A DNA stretch of 64,000 nt, taken from Streptomyces sp. yr375 (GTDB lineage: Bacteria > Actinomycetota > Actinomycetes > Streptomycetales > Streptomycetaceae). Numbering within the stretch: position 1 is the stretch's first letter; every line of letters begins with the position of its first letter. The DNA lies in the NCBI RefSeq assembly GCF_900110755.1, contig NZ_FOFF01000019.1, forward strand, positions 79,557 to 143,556, written 5' to 3'. The notes under the pieces are model-generated. The model was not told where the DNA came from. It ran no database searches and was given only the letters and a program-made list of their open reading frames with translations. The translations under genes were made by a program, and so were the position numbers. This document shows positions 24,455-35,022 of this stretch, piece by piece.

Positions 24455-27145
24455 ATGACGGACGACACGCTCAGCCGACCCCCACTCCACGCCCTGCTCG
24501 CGGACGGCACCACCGTGTGCATCCGTCCTGCCGAGGCCGACGACCACGACCAACTGGAGGGTCTCTACGAGGAGATGTCCCCGGAGAACCTGCGGCTGCG
24601 GTTCTTCGGAGTGAGTCGCCGGTCCGCAGAGATGGCCGCCGACCGGGCCTGTCGTCCGCACCCCGGATACCGTGCCCTGCTGGCCGAGGCCAAGGGCCAG
24701 GTGATCGGGCTCGCCGAGTACGACAACGGCGGCACCGGCACAGCGGCCGACATCTCCATCGCGGTCGCCGACGGACTGCACCATCGCGGTATCGGCACCC
24801 TCCTCGTCGAGCATCTGGTCTCCGCCGCCCGCGCCGAGGGCATCACCACGTTCACCGCCGACGCGCTCAGCGAGAACCGCGAGATCCTGCGGCTCTTCGC
24901 CGACCTCGGCCTGCGCACCGCCCGCCGTTTCGAGGGCCCCGAGATGCGCTGCACCATCGAACTCGACGAGGACGAGACCTACTTGTCGGCCACCGACGCG
25001 CGCGGCAGGGCCGCCGACGTCGCCAGCCTCGTCCCGCTGCTGCGCCCCGACGCGGTCGCCGTCGTCGGCGCGGGACGCAAGGCCGGCTCCGTGGGCCGGG
25101 CGATCCTGCACCACCTGAAGGCCGGCCGCTTCACTCGCCGCCTCTTCGCGGTGAACCCCGCGGCTACCTCGATCCTCGGCGTCCCGAGCTACCCGTCCGT
25201 GAGCGCCCTGCCCAGGACGCCCGATCTCGTGGTCGTCGCCGTACCCGCCGCCGCCGTCCCGGCCACCGCCGAGGAGTGCGGCAAGGCGGGCGCGCGCGCC
25301 CTCCTCGTCGTCACCGCGGGACTCGACCCGGCCCAGGCCAAGGCGCTCACGGCGGCCTGCCGGACGTACGGCATGCGGCTGGTGGGCCCCAACTGCCTCG
25401 GTGTCTCCAACACCGACCCGGAACTGAACCTCGACGCGACCTTCGCCGCCAACCACCCGATACCCGGTACCGCGGGCATCGCCGTGCAGTCCGGCGGCGT
25501 CGGCATCGCCCTGCTCGACGGGCTGTCCCGGCTCGGCATCGGCGTCTCGACCTTCGCGTCCCTGGGCGACAAGTTCGACGTCAGCGGCAACGACATGCTC
25601 CAGTGGTGGGAGAACGACGGCACCACCGACCTCGCCCTGCTGCACCTGGAGTCCTTCGGCAATCCGCGGGCGTTCTCCCGCACCGCGCGCCGCGTGACCC
25701 GCCGGATGCCCGTCCTGACCGTCGACGCGGGCCGCACCGACGCCGGCCGCCGCGCCGCCGCCTCGCACACCGCGGCAGCCGCCACCCGCACCATGACCCG
25801 GGGCGCGCTGTTCACCCAGGCAGGCATCACCGCCACCCGCTCCGTCGGCGAACTCATGGAAGCAGCAGCGCTGTTGCACTCCCAGCCGCTGCCGACCGGA
25901 TCCCGCGTCCTGATCGTCACCAACGCCGGGGGAGCCGGGGTGCTCTCCGCCGACGCCTGCGCCGAGGCCGGACTCAGCCTCCCGACACCCACCCCCGAGC
26001 TCATCGACGACCTGCTCGCCGTACTGCCCGAAGGTGCCGCGATCGGCAACCCGATCGACGCCACCGCGGCCGTCTCGGAGGAGCAGCTCAAGGACTGTGT
26101 GGACCGGATCACGCGGCACGCCGGCGTCGACGCCGTCCTCGTGGCCCTGGTCCCCACGGCGGTCGCCGAGGCGACCGGCGACGACCTCGTCAGGGCGCTC
26201 ACCGACGCCCCCGGCCGACGGCCCAAGCCGGTCGCTGCGGTGCGACTCGAACAGGCCCTGCCCGTCGAGCTGTTGCCCACCACCGACGGTCGCACCGTTC
26301 CTGCCTACGCCGAACCGCAGGCCGCCGCACGGGCGTTGGCCCACGCCGCCCATCGTGCCGCCTGGCTCGCCCGGCCCGCAGGGACGGTCCCCGACCTCGA
26401 TGGAGTCGACACCGCACGCGCCCACACCGTCGTCGAGACCTACCTCGACGCGCACCCGGACGGCGGCTGGCTCGGCCCGCGCGAGTGCGCCGAACTCCTC
26501 GGCTGCTACGGCATTCCCCAACAGGCCTGGGCCTGGGCGGAGACCGAGGACGAGGCAGTCCTCGCCGCCGACCGGATGCGCGGCGCCGACGGCCGGGTGG
26601 TCATGAAAGGCCACTGGCCGGGCCTGCTGCACAAGAGCGAACAGCACGCCGTCCACCTCGACCTGCGCGGCGACTCCCAAGTACGCGCCGCCTTCCGGGA
26701 CTTGGAAACCCGGTTCGCCGGCCTGCTGACCGGCGTGGTCGTGCAGCCGCTCGCCGAGCGCGGTACCGAGCTCTTCGCCGGCGTCGTCCAGGACCAGGTC
26801 TTCGGACCGCTCGTCCTCTTCGGCCTCGGCGGCACCGCGACCGAGATCCTCGCCGACCACACAGCCCGGCTCGCCCCGCTCACCGACCACGACGTGCACG
26901 ACCTGATCACGGCCCCGCGCTGCGCCCCGCTCCTGTTCGGCGCACACGGCAGCGGGCCCGTCGACCTCGAAGGCCTCGAACAACTGCTGCTGCGGCTCTC
27001 CCGGATGGCGAGCGACCTGCCGCAGTTGGCCGAGGCCGACTTCAACCCCGTACTCGCGGCACCCGGCGGAGTCTCCGTCCTCGATGCCCGCGTGCGCCTG
27101 CTGCCCACCAGGCCGCAGGACCCGTATCTGCGCCGACTTCGCTGA
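24455..27145 (+). CDS. GNAT acetyltransferase / ADP-forming acyl-CoA synthetase fusion (Pat-like)
   Basis: 896 residues. ATG 24455 (GTG 24452 is also possible) follows GGAGG. Residues about 20-170 are a GNAT domain (VCIRPAEADDHDQLEGLYEE ... HHRGIGTLLVEHLVSAARAE). Residues about 185-650 match the CoA-binding and succinyl-CoA-synthetase-like parts of ADP-forming acetyl-CoA synthetases (VAVVGAGRKAGSVGRAILHH, VTAGLDPAQAKALTAACRTY, VQSGGVGIALLDGLSRLGIG). An ATP-grasp domain follows at about 680-890. In enterobacterial Pat/Pka the GNAT domain is C-terminal; here it is N-terminal, as I recall for the Streptomyces lividans Pat protein. Such proteins acetylate acyl-CoA synthetases or lysines. It has its own operator and is followed 12 nt later by the CBS-BON gene. 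Confidence 0.87.
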   Translation: MTDDTLSRPPLHALLADGTTVCIRPAEADDHDQLEGLYEEMSPENLRLRFFGVSRRSAEMAADRACRPHPGYRALLAEAKGQVIGLAEYDNGGTGTAADISIAVADGLHHRGIGTLLVEHLVSAARAEGITTFTADALSENREILRLFADLGLRTARRFEGPEMRCTIELDEDETYLSATDARGRAADVASLVPLLRPDAVAVVGAGRKAGSVGRAILHHLKAGRFTRRLFAVNPAATSILGVPSYPSVSALPRTPDLVVVAVPAAAVPATAEECGKAGARALLVVTAGLDPAQAKALTAACRTYGMRLVGPNCLGVSNTDPELNLDATFAANHPIPGTAGIAVQSGGVGIALLDGLSRLGIGVSTFASLGDKFDVSGNDMLQWWENDGTTDLALLHLESFGNPRAFSRTARRVTRRMPVLTVDAGRTDAGRRAAASHTAAAATRTMTRGALFTQAGITATRSVGELMEAAALLHSQPLPTGSRVLIVTNAGGAGVLSADACAEAGLSLPTPTPELIDDLLAVLPEGAAIGNPIDATAAVSEEQLKDCVDRITRHAGVDAVLVALVPTAVAEATGDDLVRALTDAPGRRPKPVAAVRLEQALPVELLPTTDGRTVPAYAEPQAAARALAHAAHRAAWLARPAGTVPDLDGVDTARAHTVVETYLDAHPDGGWLGPRECAELLGCYGIPQQAWAWAETEDEAVLAADRMRGADGRVVMKGHWPGLLHKSEQHAVHLDLRGDSQVRAAFRDLETRFAGLLTGVVVQPLAERGTELFAGVVQDQVFGPLVLFGLGGTATEILADHTARLAPLTDHDVHDLITAPRCAPLLFGAHGSGPVDLEGLEQLLLRLSRMASDLPQLAEADFNPVLAAPGGVSVLDARVRLLPTRPQDPYLRRLR

Positions 27146-27157
27146 GGAGGGAACACC

Positions 27158-27889
27158 ATGAAGCACAACAAGGTCGGCTCCGTGATGACCACGGAGGTCG
27201 TCCGCGTCACGTACGGAACGCCGTTCAAAGAGGTGGCACGCCTGCTCGGCGAACACCGCATCAGCGGCCTGCCCGTGGTCGACGAGGACGACCAGGTCAT
27301 CGGAGTCGTCTCCGAGACGGACCTGATGGCCCACCAGTCCGAAGCACCCGACCCGTACGAGACGAAGAAGCGGTTCCGGTTCGCCGACCTGACGCGCAGC
27401 GCCAGGCGGCGGGCCGCGAAGGCCACGGCCCGCATCGCCGGCCGGCTGATGACCGCGCCACCCGTCACCGTGCACGCCGACGACAGCATCGTCGAGGCCG
27501 CCCGCACCATGGCGCAGCACCGCGTGGAACGGCTGCCCGTCCTCGACGAGGAACAGCGGCTCGTCGGCATCGTCACCCGCCGCGACGTCCTCCAGGTCTT
27601 CCTGCGGCCGGACACGGAGATCCGGGACGAGGTTGTCAACGAGGTCCTGGTGCACGCCCTGTGGCTGGCGCCGAGCACCATCGACGTCTCCGTGGTGGAG
27701 GGCGTCGTCACCCTCTCCGGGCACATGGAACGCAAGAGCGAGACGGAGATCGCCCTCTCCATGACCCGTCAGATCGACGGCGTCGTCGCGGTCGTCGACA
27801 AGCTCTCCTACCGGACGGACGACTCCCGCATCCAGCCGGAGGACCAGCGGTACCACGGCGTCTCCGAGACCTGGCTGCGCCACCTGTGA
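27158..27889 (+). CDS. CBS-pair and BON-domain protein
   Basis: 243 residues from ATG 27158, with GAGGAGGGAA upstream. CBS 1 (about 7-60: VGSVMTTEVVRVTYGTPFKE ... GLPVVDEDDQVIGVVSETDL), a basic linker (KKRFRFADLTRSARRRAAK), CBS 2 (about 95-148: AGRLMTAPPVTVHADDSIVE ... RLPVLDEEQRLVGIVTRRDV), then BON (about 170-220: IDVSVVEGVVTLSGHMERKS). It lies 12 nt after the Pat-like gene and 22 nt before the flavodoxin gene, so the three form a unit. It is the third of three CBS-BON paralogues in the window. Adenine-nucleotide binding is the family role. Confidence 0.87.
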   Translation: MKHNKVGSVMTTEVVRVTYGTPFKEVARLLGEHRISGLPVVDEDDQVIGVVSETDLMAHQSEAPDPYETKKRFRFADLTRSARRRAAKATARIAGRLMTAPPVTVHADDSIVEAARTMAQHRVERLPVLDEEQRLVGIVTRRDVLQVFLRPDTEIRDEVVNEVLVHALWLAPSTIDVSVVEGVVTLSGHMERKSETEIALSMTRQIDGVVAVVDKLSYRTDDSRIQPEDQRYHGVSETWLRHL

Positions 27890-27911
27890 AGTGAGAGGAG
27901 TGTGGAGTGCC

Positions 27912-28421
27912 ATGCCCACCAGCGTGCTGGTCGCCTACGGGACGACCAACGGATCCACCGCACAGATCGCCGAGTCCGTCGCCGAGGTCCTGCGCAAGGA
28001 GGGGCTCGCTCCCGACCTGCTGCCCGCCGGGTCCGTCGTGGACGTGACGGCGTACGACGCCGTGGTGCTCGGCGGCGCGCTGTACGCCGGCCGCTGGCAC
28101 CGCGACGCCCGCCGGTTCCTGAACCGGCACGGCCGCCAACTGGCCGAGCGTCCGCTGTGGTTCTTCAGCAGCGGCCCGCTCGACGCCTCCGCCTCGGAGC
28201 GGGACATCCCGCCTGTGCGCGGCGTACGGCGTGCCATGACCCGCCTCGACGCCAGGGGCCACGTCACCTTCGGCGGTTGCCTGGAGGAAGGGGCCAAGGG
28301 GCGCGTCGCCCAGGCGATCGTGCGCAACGGGAAGGGCGGCGACTTCCGTGACTTCGGCGCGATCGAGGAATGGGCGGCACGGATCGCGGACGAGTTGCTG
28401 AAGGAGCGGGCAGAGGACTGA
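27912..28421 (+). CDS. Flavodoxin-domain protein (HemG-like)
   Basis: 169 residues from ATG 27912. The flavodoxin fold is clear: VLVAYGTTNGSTAQIAESVA is the FMN phosphate-binding loop, then AYDAVVLGGALYAGRWHRDA and LWFFSSGPLDASASERDIPP. This resembles the single-domain flavodoxin/protoporphyrinogen oxidase (HemG) group found in actinobacteria, including DosR-linked genomes. It could carry electrons under hypoxia. It lies 22 nt downstream of the CBS-BON gene and ends before a hairpin terminator. Confidence 0.85.
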   Translation: MPTSVLVAYGTTNGSTAQIAESVAEVLRKEGLAPDLLPAGSVVDVTAYDAVVLGGALYAGRWHRDARRFLNRHGRQLAERPLWFFSSGPLDASASERDIPPVRGVRRAMTRLDARGHVTFGGCLEEGAKGRVAQAIVRNGKGGDFRDFGAIEEWAARIADELLKERAED

Positions 28422-28445
28422 ACTTGCCGTACCTCTCCTTGGCAG

Positions 28446-28486
28446 GGAACAGCTCCGGTGCGGAACCGATGCGCCGGGGCTGTTCC
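28446..28486 (+). terminator. Hairpin after flavodoxin gene
   Basis: GGAACAGCTCCGG (28446-28458) pairs with CCGGGGCTGTTCC (28474-28486), a 13-bp stem with one G-U pair and a 15-nt loop, 25 nt after the stop. Confidence 0.65.
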
Positions 28487-29144
28487 GGGCGTACGGCAGG
28501 ATTTCCCGGAGAGCTTGTTGGCGCTTCTGCAACCGTTGTCCTCATCGGGAACGTCCACGTGCTGCGCAGATGGGTACTGGCCGGGGACGGCGGCGGTCCA
28601 CCATCCGGGCCGCTTTCTCGCAGAGAAGGCCATTGCGACGGACTTTTCTGTGGCGGCTTCCGCATGGGCAGATCGTGGATCGCGGGGTGGACGTCCTGGC
28701 GTCCGATCTCACCAGGCGCGGGCGGCCCGCCCGGATATCGAGCAGCATCAGCGTGACCGCCTGGTGAAAGAACGGGAGTCGTTCGAAGCGCGACGTGCAG
28801 AGCGCCGGGAACGCGAGGCGGCAAAGCAGGCGCGCATGAGGGATCGAAGTGGCGAGCGGGAGTGCCATTGACGGGGGCATCGGTTCGCCTCTGTTTCGTG
28901 TCCGGCTTCCCGCGCGACGACCGGGGTTCGTGCCCGGGGCAGGTTCCCGGCGTCGGCTTCGAGCAGGGGGTGCGGGCCGGGCGGCCGGAATCCGCGGGCT
29001 GTCGCAGGCCACGGTGAGCGCGGCGCGTTGCCGTAGCCCGGTCGGTCGTGGAAGGCCTCGTCATACCTCTCGACGTGCGCCGCGCTCTCCCCGGCCCACA
29101 GAGGCCGAACGGCCTGTCCGCCGGGGCCGAACCTGCCCTGCGGG
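28487..29144. other. Intergenic stretch without a confident gene
   Basis: This 658-bp stretch lies between the flavodoxin terminator and the leftward USP. A plus-strand frame ending at 28871 has a charged tail (LVKERESFEARRAERREREA) that could be coiled coil, but nothing else in it is recognisable. An imperfect inverted repeat, AGGCCGAACGGCCT (29102-29115), lies 30 nt beyond the USP stop and could be its terminator or a degenerate operator. Confidence 0.4.
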
Positions 29145-29975
29145 CTACGACGGCACGACGGCGACCGGGCAGTGCGCGTGCTTCAGGAGGGCCTGGGCGG
29201 TGGCGCCCGGGGCGGTGTGGCGTCCGATCACCACCAGCCCGGATGTCTCGGAGGCGTGGGCCAGGGCCTCGGCCGGCGGGAACAGCAGCACGTCCTCCTG
29301 AACGTCGACGTCCGGGTACTTGCCGCGCCACGGACGCAGCGCGTCGGAGAGGAGGTCCTCCTCGTGGTCCTCCCAAGTGGCACGGTCCGTCTCCGACACG
29401 AAGACGGGCGACGCGTCGGCGCCCGCCGGCAGCGCCCAGGCGTGCACCGCGTGCAGCCGGACACGGCGCAGCCGGGCGGCCTCGAAGGCGAAGCCGAGCG
29501 CGCCGACCGCCGGGTTCCGGGCGTCGACACCCACGGTCACCGCGTCGGTGTGACCCGACACACCGAGTCCCGCGAGGGTCCCGGGTACGAGCACCAGGGG
29601 CCCGGCGCACCCGGTGGCGAGGGCCGCCGCGGTCGAGCCCAGGGGCGTCCGGGCGTGCTGCCCCTCGCCGCGCAGACCGAGCACGACCAGCTCCGCGTGC
29701 GCGCTCGCCGCCCGCAGCTCGGGGACGGGCGCTCCGGTGACGCTTACCGCCCGGATTGTCAACGACGGGTGCCGTGCGGTGAGTTCGGCGAGCACGTGGT
29801 CCGCCACGATGTCCGGGCGGTAGGGCCAGTGCTCCACCGGGTCCAGGTTCTCGGGCGGCGCCACATGCACCACCCGCAGAGGCAGCCCGCGCCGCAGCGC
29901 CTCGCGCGCCGCCCAGTCCGCGGCGACGCGGCTGCGCGGCGACCGGTCGACGCCCGTGATGATCACTCGTTCCAT
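29145..29975 (-). CDS. Universal stress protein, tandem UspA domains
   Basis: 276 residues from ATG 29975. Domain 1: VIITGVDRSPRSRVAADWAA and VVLGLRGEGQHARTPLGSTA. Domain 2: AVTVGVDARNPAVGALGFAF and LVVIGRHTAPGATAQALLKH. The first ATP loop is altered (GLRGEGQHA), so ATP binding may be weak. It is divergent from the truncated USP at 30142, with an operator-like sequence between them, so both were probably co-regulated originally. Confidence 0.85.
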   Translation of the reverse strand: MERVIITGVDRSPRSRVAADWAAREALRRGLPLRVVHVAPPENLDPVEHWPYRPDIVADHVLAELTARHPSLTIRAVSVTGAPVPELRAASAHAELVVLGLRGEGQHARTPLGSTAAALATGCAGPLVLVPGTLAGLGVSGHTDAVTVGVDARNPAVGALGFAFEAARLRRVRLHAVHAWALPAGADASPVFVSETDRATWEDHEEDLLSDALRPWRGKYPDVDVQEDVLLFPPAEALAHASETSGLVVIGRHTAPGATAQALLKHAHCPVAVVPS

Positions 29976-30037
29976 GGTGTGCCGCCCTCCAGGTCCGTGG
30001 CCCTACCACTCTGACCGCGCGAGGCGGGTGCGCGCTG

Positions 30038-30052
30038 GGGCCGAACGGACCC
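30038..30052. promoter_or_regulatory. Imperfect OsdR/DevR-like palindrome between divergent USP genes
   Basis: GGGCCGAACGGACCC is a 15-nt variant with one extra base in the right arm. It lies 63 bp from the leftward USP start and 90 bp from the rightward one. Confidence 0.45.
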
Positions 30053-30141
30053 CGGTTGGAGACCTGGCGGCCCATACCTGCCGGTAGGCCGCGGGACGAC
30101 GCTGGAGGGGAGGAGCAGACCGAGCGCAGGAGGTGCGGATC

Positions 30142-30472
30142 ATGCTGCCGCCCGTCACCGCCGGAGTCGACGGTTCCGCCGAGAGTCTCGCCGCCGCCGA
30201 CTGGGCCGCCCGCGAGGCGGCACGCCGCGATCTGCCGTTGCGGCTCGTGCACGCCTGGAACTGGCACCCGCGCCAGGACGACGGCGAGCCCGTCACGGCC
30301 GCCCAGCGCCATCAGGCGGCGCGCATCCTGCGGCAGGCCAAGGCGAGGATCCGTGCCGTCGCCCCGAACCTCCGCCCGTACGACGAGCAGATGGAGGGTC
30401 CCGCGACCGCCGCCCTGCTGACGGCGGCCGAGGAGTCCGAGCTGCTGGTACTCGGCTCACGCGGCCTGAGCG

Positions 30473-30477
<5 letters not shown>
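30142..30477 (+). pseudogene. Universal stress protein, 3'-truncated by fusion to PPDK
   Basis: From ATG 30142, with an AGGAGG ribosome-binding site, the text PVTAGVDGSAESLAAADWAA ... ELLVLGSRGLSGV is a normal UspA domain 1 up to the ATP loop. At about 30477 it stops abruptly, and the next bases encode the interior of pyruvate phosphate dikinase in another frame. The second half of domain 1 and all of domain 2 (about 170 residues) are missing. The original frame runs on through out-of-frame dikinase sequence to 30750. The promoter and start remain intact, so a chimaeric transcript is expected. Confidence 0.8.
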
Positions 30478-32599
<2,122 letters not shown>

Positions 32600-32982
32600 G
32601 CCGGGAGCGGAAGGCGAGGGGCACGTCGCGTCCTGGGCCGCGGCGATGGAGTCTTCGGTGCAGTCGGATCACCAGGAGTGCCTGAGTCCGTGGCACCGCC
32701 CACGCCGTGAGTCGCGATCGTGGCGATGACGGTGATTCTCCCCGCTGCCTTCTGCATGGTCGCCGACATCGCACGCACGCCCGCACACAACAGACCCGCT
32801 GCAGGTCTGACTCGCCGTCTCCGCATGCGGGAACATCGTCGGCATCCTCTCGTACCTCAGATTCGGTCGAAGCGAAGAGTGTTGACGAGGGCAACGTGGA
32901 ATCGGCGCCGGGCTCACGGCGAGCGTCCGTGGAGCCTCGGCCTGCGACGGGAACCGCACAGGCCGAAGCGGCCCGGAGCTCC
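32600..32982. other. Intergenic stretch between convergent genes
   Basis: This 383-bp stretch separates the PPDK frame from oleate hydratase (leftward). No gene is recognised. A GGCCGAAGCGGCC inverted repeat near 32960 may contribute to termination of the leftward gene. Confidence 0.4.
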
Positions 32983-34575
32983 TCAGCCCAGCGCGGCCTT
33001 CAGCACGTCGAAGGCCGTCGCCGGATCGGCCAGGGCGTGGTAGATGCCCGGTATCTCGCGGTCGTCGAGGCCGAACAGACCGTGGACGGCGTGCATCGCG
33101 CCGCGCACGGAGTACTCGACCGTGAAGACCACGTCCTGCGGAATCTCCGTGAACTGCCCCAGGAAGGCGAAGTTGGCGGAGCCGCGCGGGATGACCAGGG
33201 GCCGGTCGTGCACGGTGCGTGGGGCGAACTGGCTGGTGATGTACGGCATCATCACCGGGATCACGGTCGTGGTCGCCGCGACCTGCTCCTCGATGTCCGA
33301 CATGCCGAGGTGGCCGAGGAGTTCGGTGAGGATCTCCCGGCCGGTGGCCTCGGCCATCGGCTTGCCGACGAAGTCGCCGTCGCGGTCGGTGAACAGGCCG
33401 TAGCCCCACAGGGTGTGGACGTCCTCGGGCTGGCCGTCGAAGTGCGGGGCGTGTGGCACGACAATGGACATCAGCCAGTTGGAGTCCTTGAACGTCATCA
33501 GCGCGCCCGTGCCGGGGAGGTTGCCGGACAGTTCCTCGATGCGGTGCAGGAGAAGCGGGTCGCGCATCGTGAGGGTGAAGGACTCCCACTTGGCCTCGTC
33601 CACGTTGCCGTTGAAGGCGGTGGGCCGGCCGAAGTCGTCGGCCTTGGCGGCGAGGGTCTCCCAGAGCCGCCATCCGCCGTCCCGTTTGTCGCGGACCAGT
33701 TCGGGCGCGCTGTCGTCGCTGCCGTAGGCGGCGTCGGCGGTCATCGAGCCCAGGGTGAGGAACGCGTAGTCGTCGGCGGTGAGTTCGTACGTGTCCGGGT
33801 GCCCGTCGCGTTCGAGGTGCAGGCGTCGCGCCCGCCGTACGCCGTCCTCGTCGGTCATGAAGTCGACGTCGGTGACCCGCACGCCGTACTCGAAGACCAC
33901 ACCACGCGACTCCAGCCAGGCGCGCAGTGGCCGGATGATCGAGTCGTACTGGTTGAGGCGGGTGCGGCGCACGCCGGCGAGGGTGTGCATGCGTGGGAAC
34001 TCCTGCATGAAGCGCAGGAGATAGCGCTTGAGCTCGATGGCGCTGTGCCAGTTCTGGAAGGCGAACGTGGTGCGCCACATCGTCCAGAAGTGGGTGGCGA
34101 AGAAGTGCGGGGAGAAGAAGTCCTCGATCCTGCGGGCCCCGATGACCGCTTCGGGCAGCACCAGCAGGCGGGTCAGCTCCAGGCGGTCGCGGGTGTCGAG
34201 GCCGTAGTCGGCGGCGTCCAGGATCGTCGTGCCGTGGCCGATCAGGCGGGCCTTGGCGTCGGTGGGCCACTTGGCGTTGAACTCGGTGATCTCCTCGCGT
34301 ACCGACACCGTCTCGTCGGTGAGGGTGGGGATCGTTTCCAGGAGGTTCCACAGGCAGGTGTAGGCCTCCTCCTCCAGCATCCGTCCGCCGCGGGTGACGT
34401 ACCCGGCGGGTTCGCCGCTGCCGTCCATCGAGCCGCCGGCGACGGGGAGTTCCTCCAGGATGTGGATGCGCTCACCGGGGTAATCCGCGTCACGGACGAG
34501 GAAGGCGGCGGCCGCGAGGGAAGCGATGCCGCCGCCCACGAGGTAGGCGTGGGACGAGCGCGGAGCGTCTGCCAT
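32983..34575 (-). CDS. ohyA: Oleate hydratase (MCRA family)
   Basis: 530 residues from ATG 34575. The FAD-binding start YLVGGGIASLAAAAFLVRDA is followed by EELPVAGGSMDGSGEPAGYV, RGGRMLEEEAYTCLWNLLET, an HSAIELKRYLLRFMQEFPRM segment and a C-terminal ANFAFLGQFTEIPQDVVFTV. These are typical of the myosin-cross-reactive-antigen family, which adds water to the cis-9 double bond of oleate to give 10-hydroxystearate with FAD as a structural cofactor. This detoxifies or remodels unsaturated fatty acids. It is divergent from the permease/arginine-deiminase operon, sharing the operator region 34888-34924. Confidence 0.92.
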   Translation of the reverse strand: MADAPRSSHAYLVGGGIASLAAAAFLVRDADYPGERIHILEELPVAGGSMDGSGEPAGYVTRGGRMLEEEAYTCLWNLLETIPTLTDETVSVREEITEFNAKWPTDAKARLIGHGTTILDAADYGLDTRDRLELTRLLVLPEAVIGARRIEDFFSPHFFATHFWTMWRTTFAFQNWHSAIELKRYLLRFMQEFPRMHTLAGVRRTRLNQYDSIIRPLRAWLESRGVVFEYGVRVTDVDFMTDEDGVRRARRLHLERDGHPDTYELTADDYAFLTLGSMTADAAYGSDDSAPELVRDKRDGGWRLWETLAAKADDFGRPTAFNGNVDEAKWESFTLTMRDPLLLHRIEELSGNLPGTGALMTFKDSNWLMSIVVPHAPHFDGQPEDVHTLWGYGLFTDRDGDFVGKPMAEATGREILTELLGHLGMSDIEEQVAATTTVIPVMMPYITSQFAPRTVHDRPLVIPRGSANFAFLGQFTEIPQDVVFTVEYSVRGAMHAVHGLFGLDDREIPGIYHALADPATAFDVLKAALG

Positions 34576-35022
34576 GACGTCCCTCCGTTCTGCCGCCCGG
34601 GTCGTACGGGCGGCCGACAGTGTTCAGGGCCCTGCGCGCCGGACACCCGGTGTGGCTGTGCGGTGTGGGGGCGCGGGGTGGCGCCGGACTGCTCGGGGCG
34701 AGCGTGGCGGCCATGCCAGCAGCCAACTCGCGGGGCGTTGGCGTGGGCAGGGGCCGGAGGTCCCTGCCCACCGGCCGATGGCCCTGTATCGGGGGCTGCT
34801 TCACCAGGGGAGAGGACCACCGGACGGATCGCTGCTCCTGACGGCCGGTTCGTCGACGAGCCGCGCTCAGGCCACCGGCCGCTCGATGGGCCGATCGGGA
34901 CCTGACAGCCGGGACCAACGGCCCCGGGTGGGGATATTCGGCCACTGACCACGATCACCGCCGCCGAGAAGGATCGAGCACAGATCGATTCCCCCGTAAC
35001 GACCCGCACAAGGAGCACCACC
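34576..35022. other. Intergenic regulatory region between oleate hydratase and arcD-like gene
   Basis: A 447-bp divergent spacer. It holds two operator-like sequences (34888-34924) closer to the permease. No coding sequence is recognised in the rest. Confidence 0.5.
34888..34924. promoter_or_regulatory. OsdR/DevR-like sites upstream of the arginine deiminase operon
   Basis: GGGCCGATCGGGACC (34888-34902, one extra base) and GGGACCAACGGCCC (34911-34924; GGGAC...GGCCC as in DevR boxes) start 23 bp apart. They lie about 100-135 bp upstream of the permease at 35023 and about 315 bp from oleate hydratase, so the arginine operon is the likelier target. Confidence 0.55.

Noticed and set aside
24439..27894. 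A 1151-residue plus-strand frame overlapping the Pat-like gene
   Set aside because: Arg/Pro-rich shadow translation of the real gene in another frame.
23105..27919. A 1604-residue open frame on the minus strand
   Set aside because: It lies opposite GAPDH, the Pat-like protein and the CBS-BON gene and shows no recognisable domains; long antisense frames are expected at this GC content.
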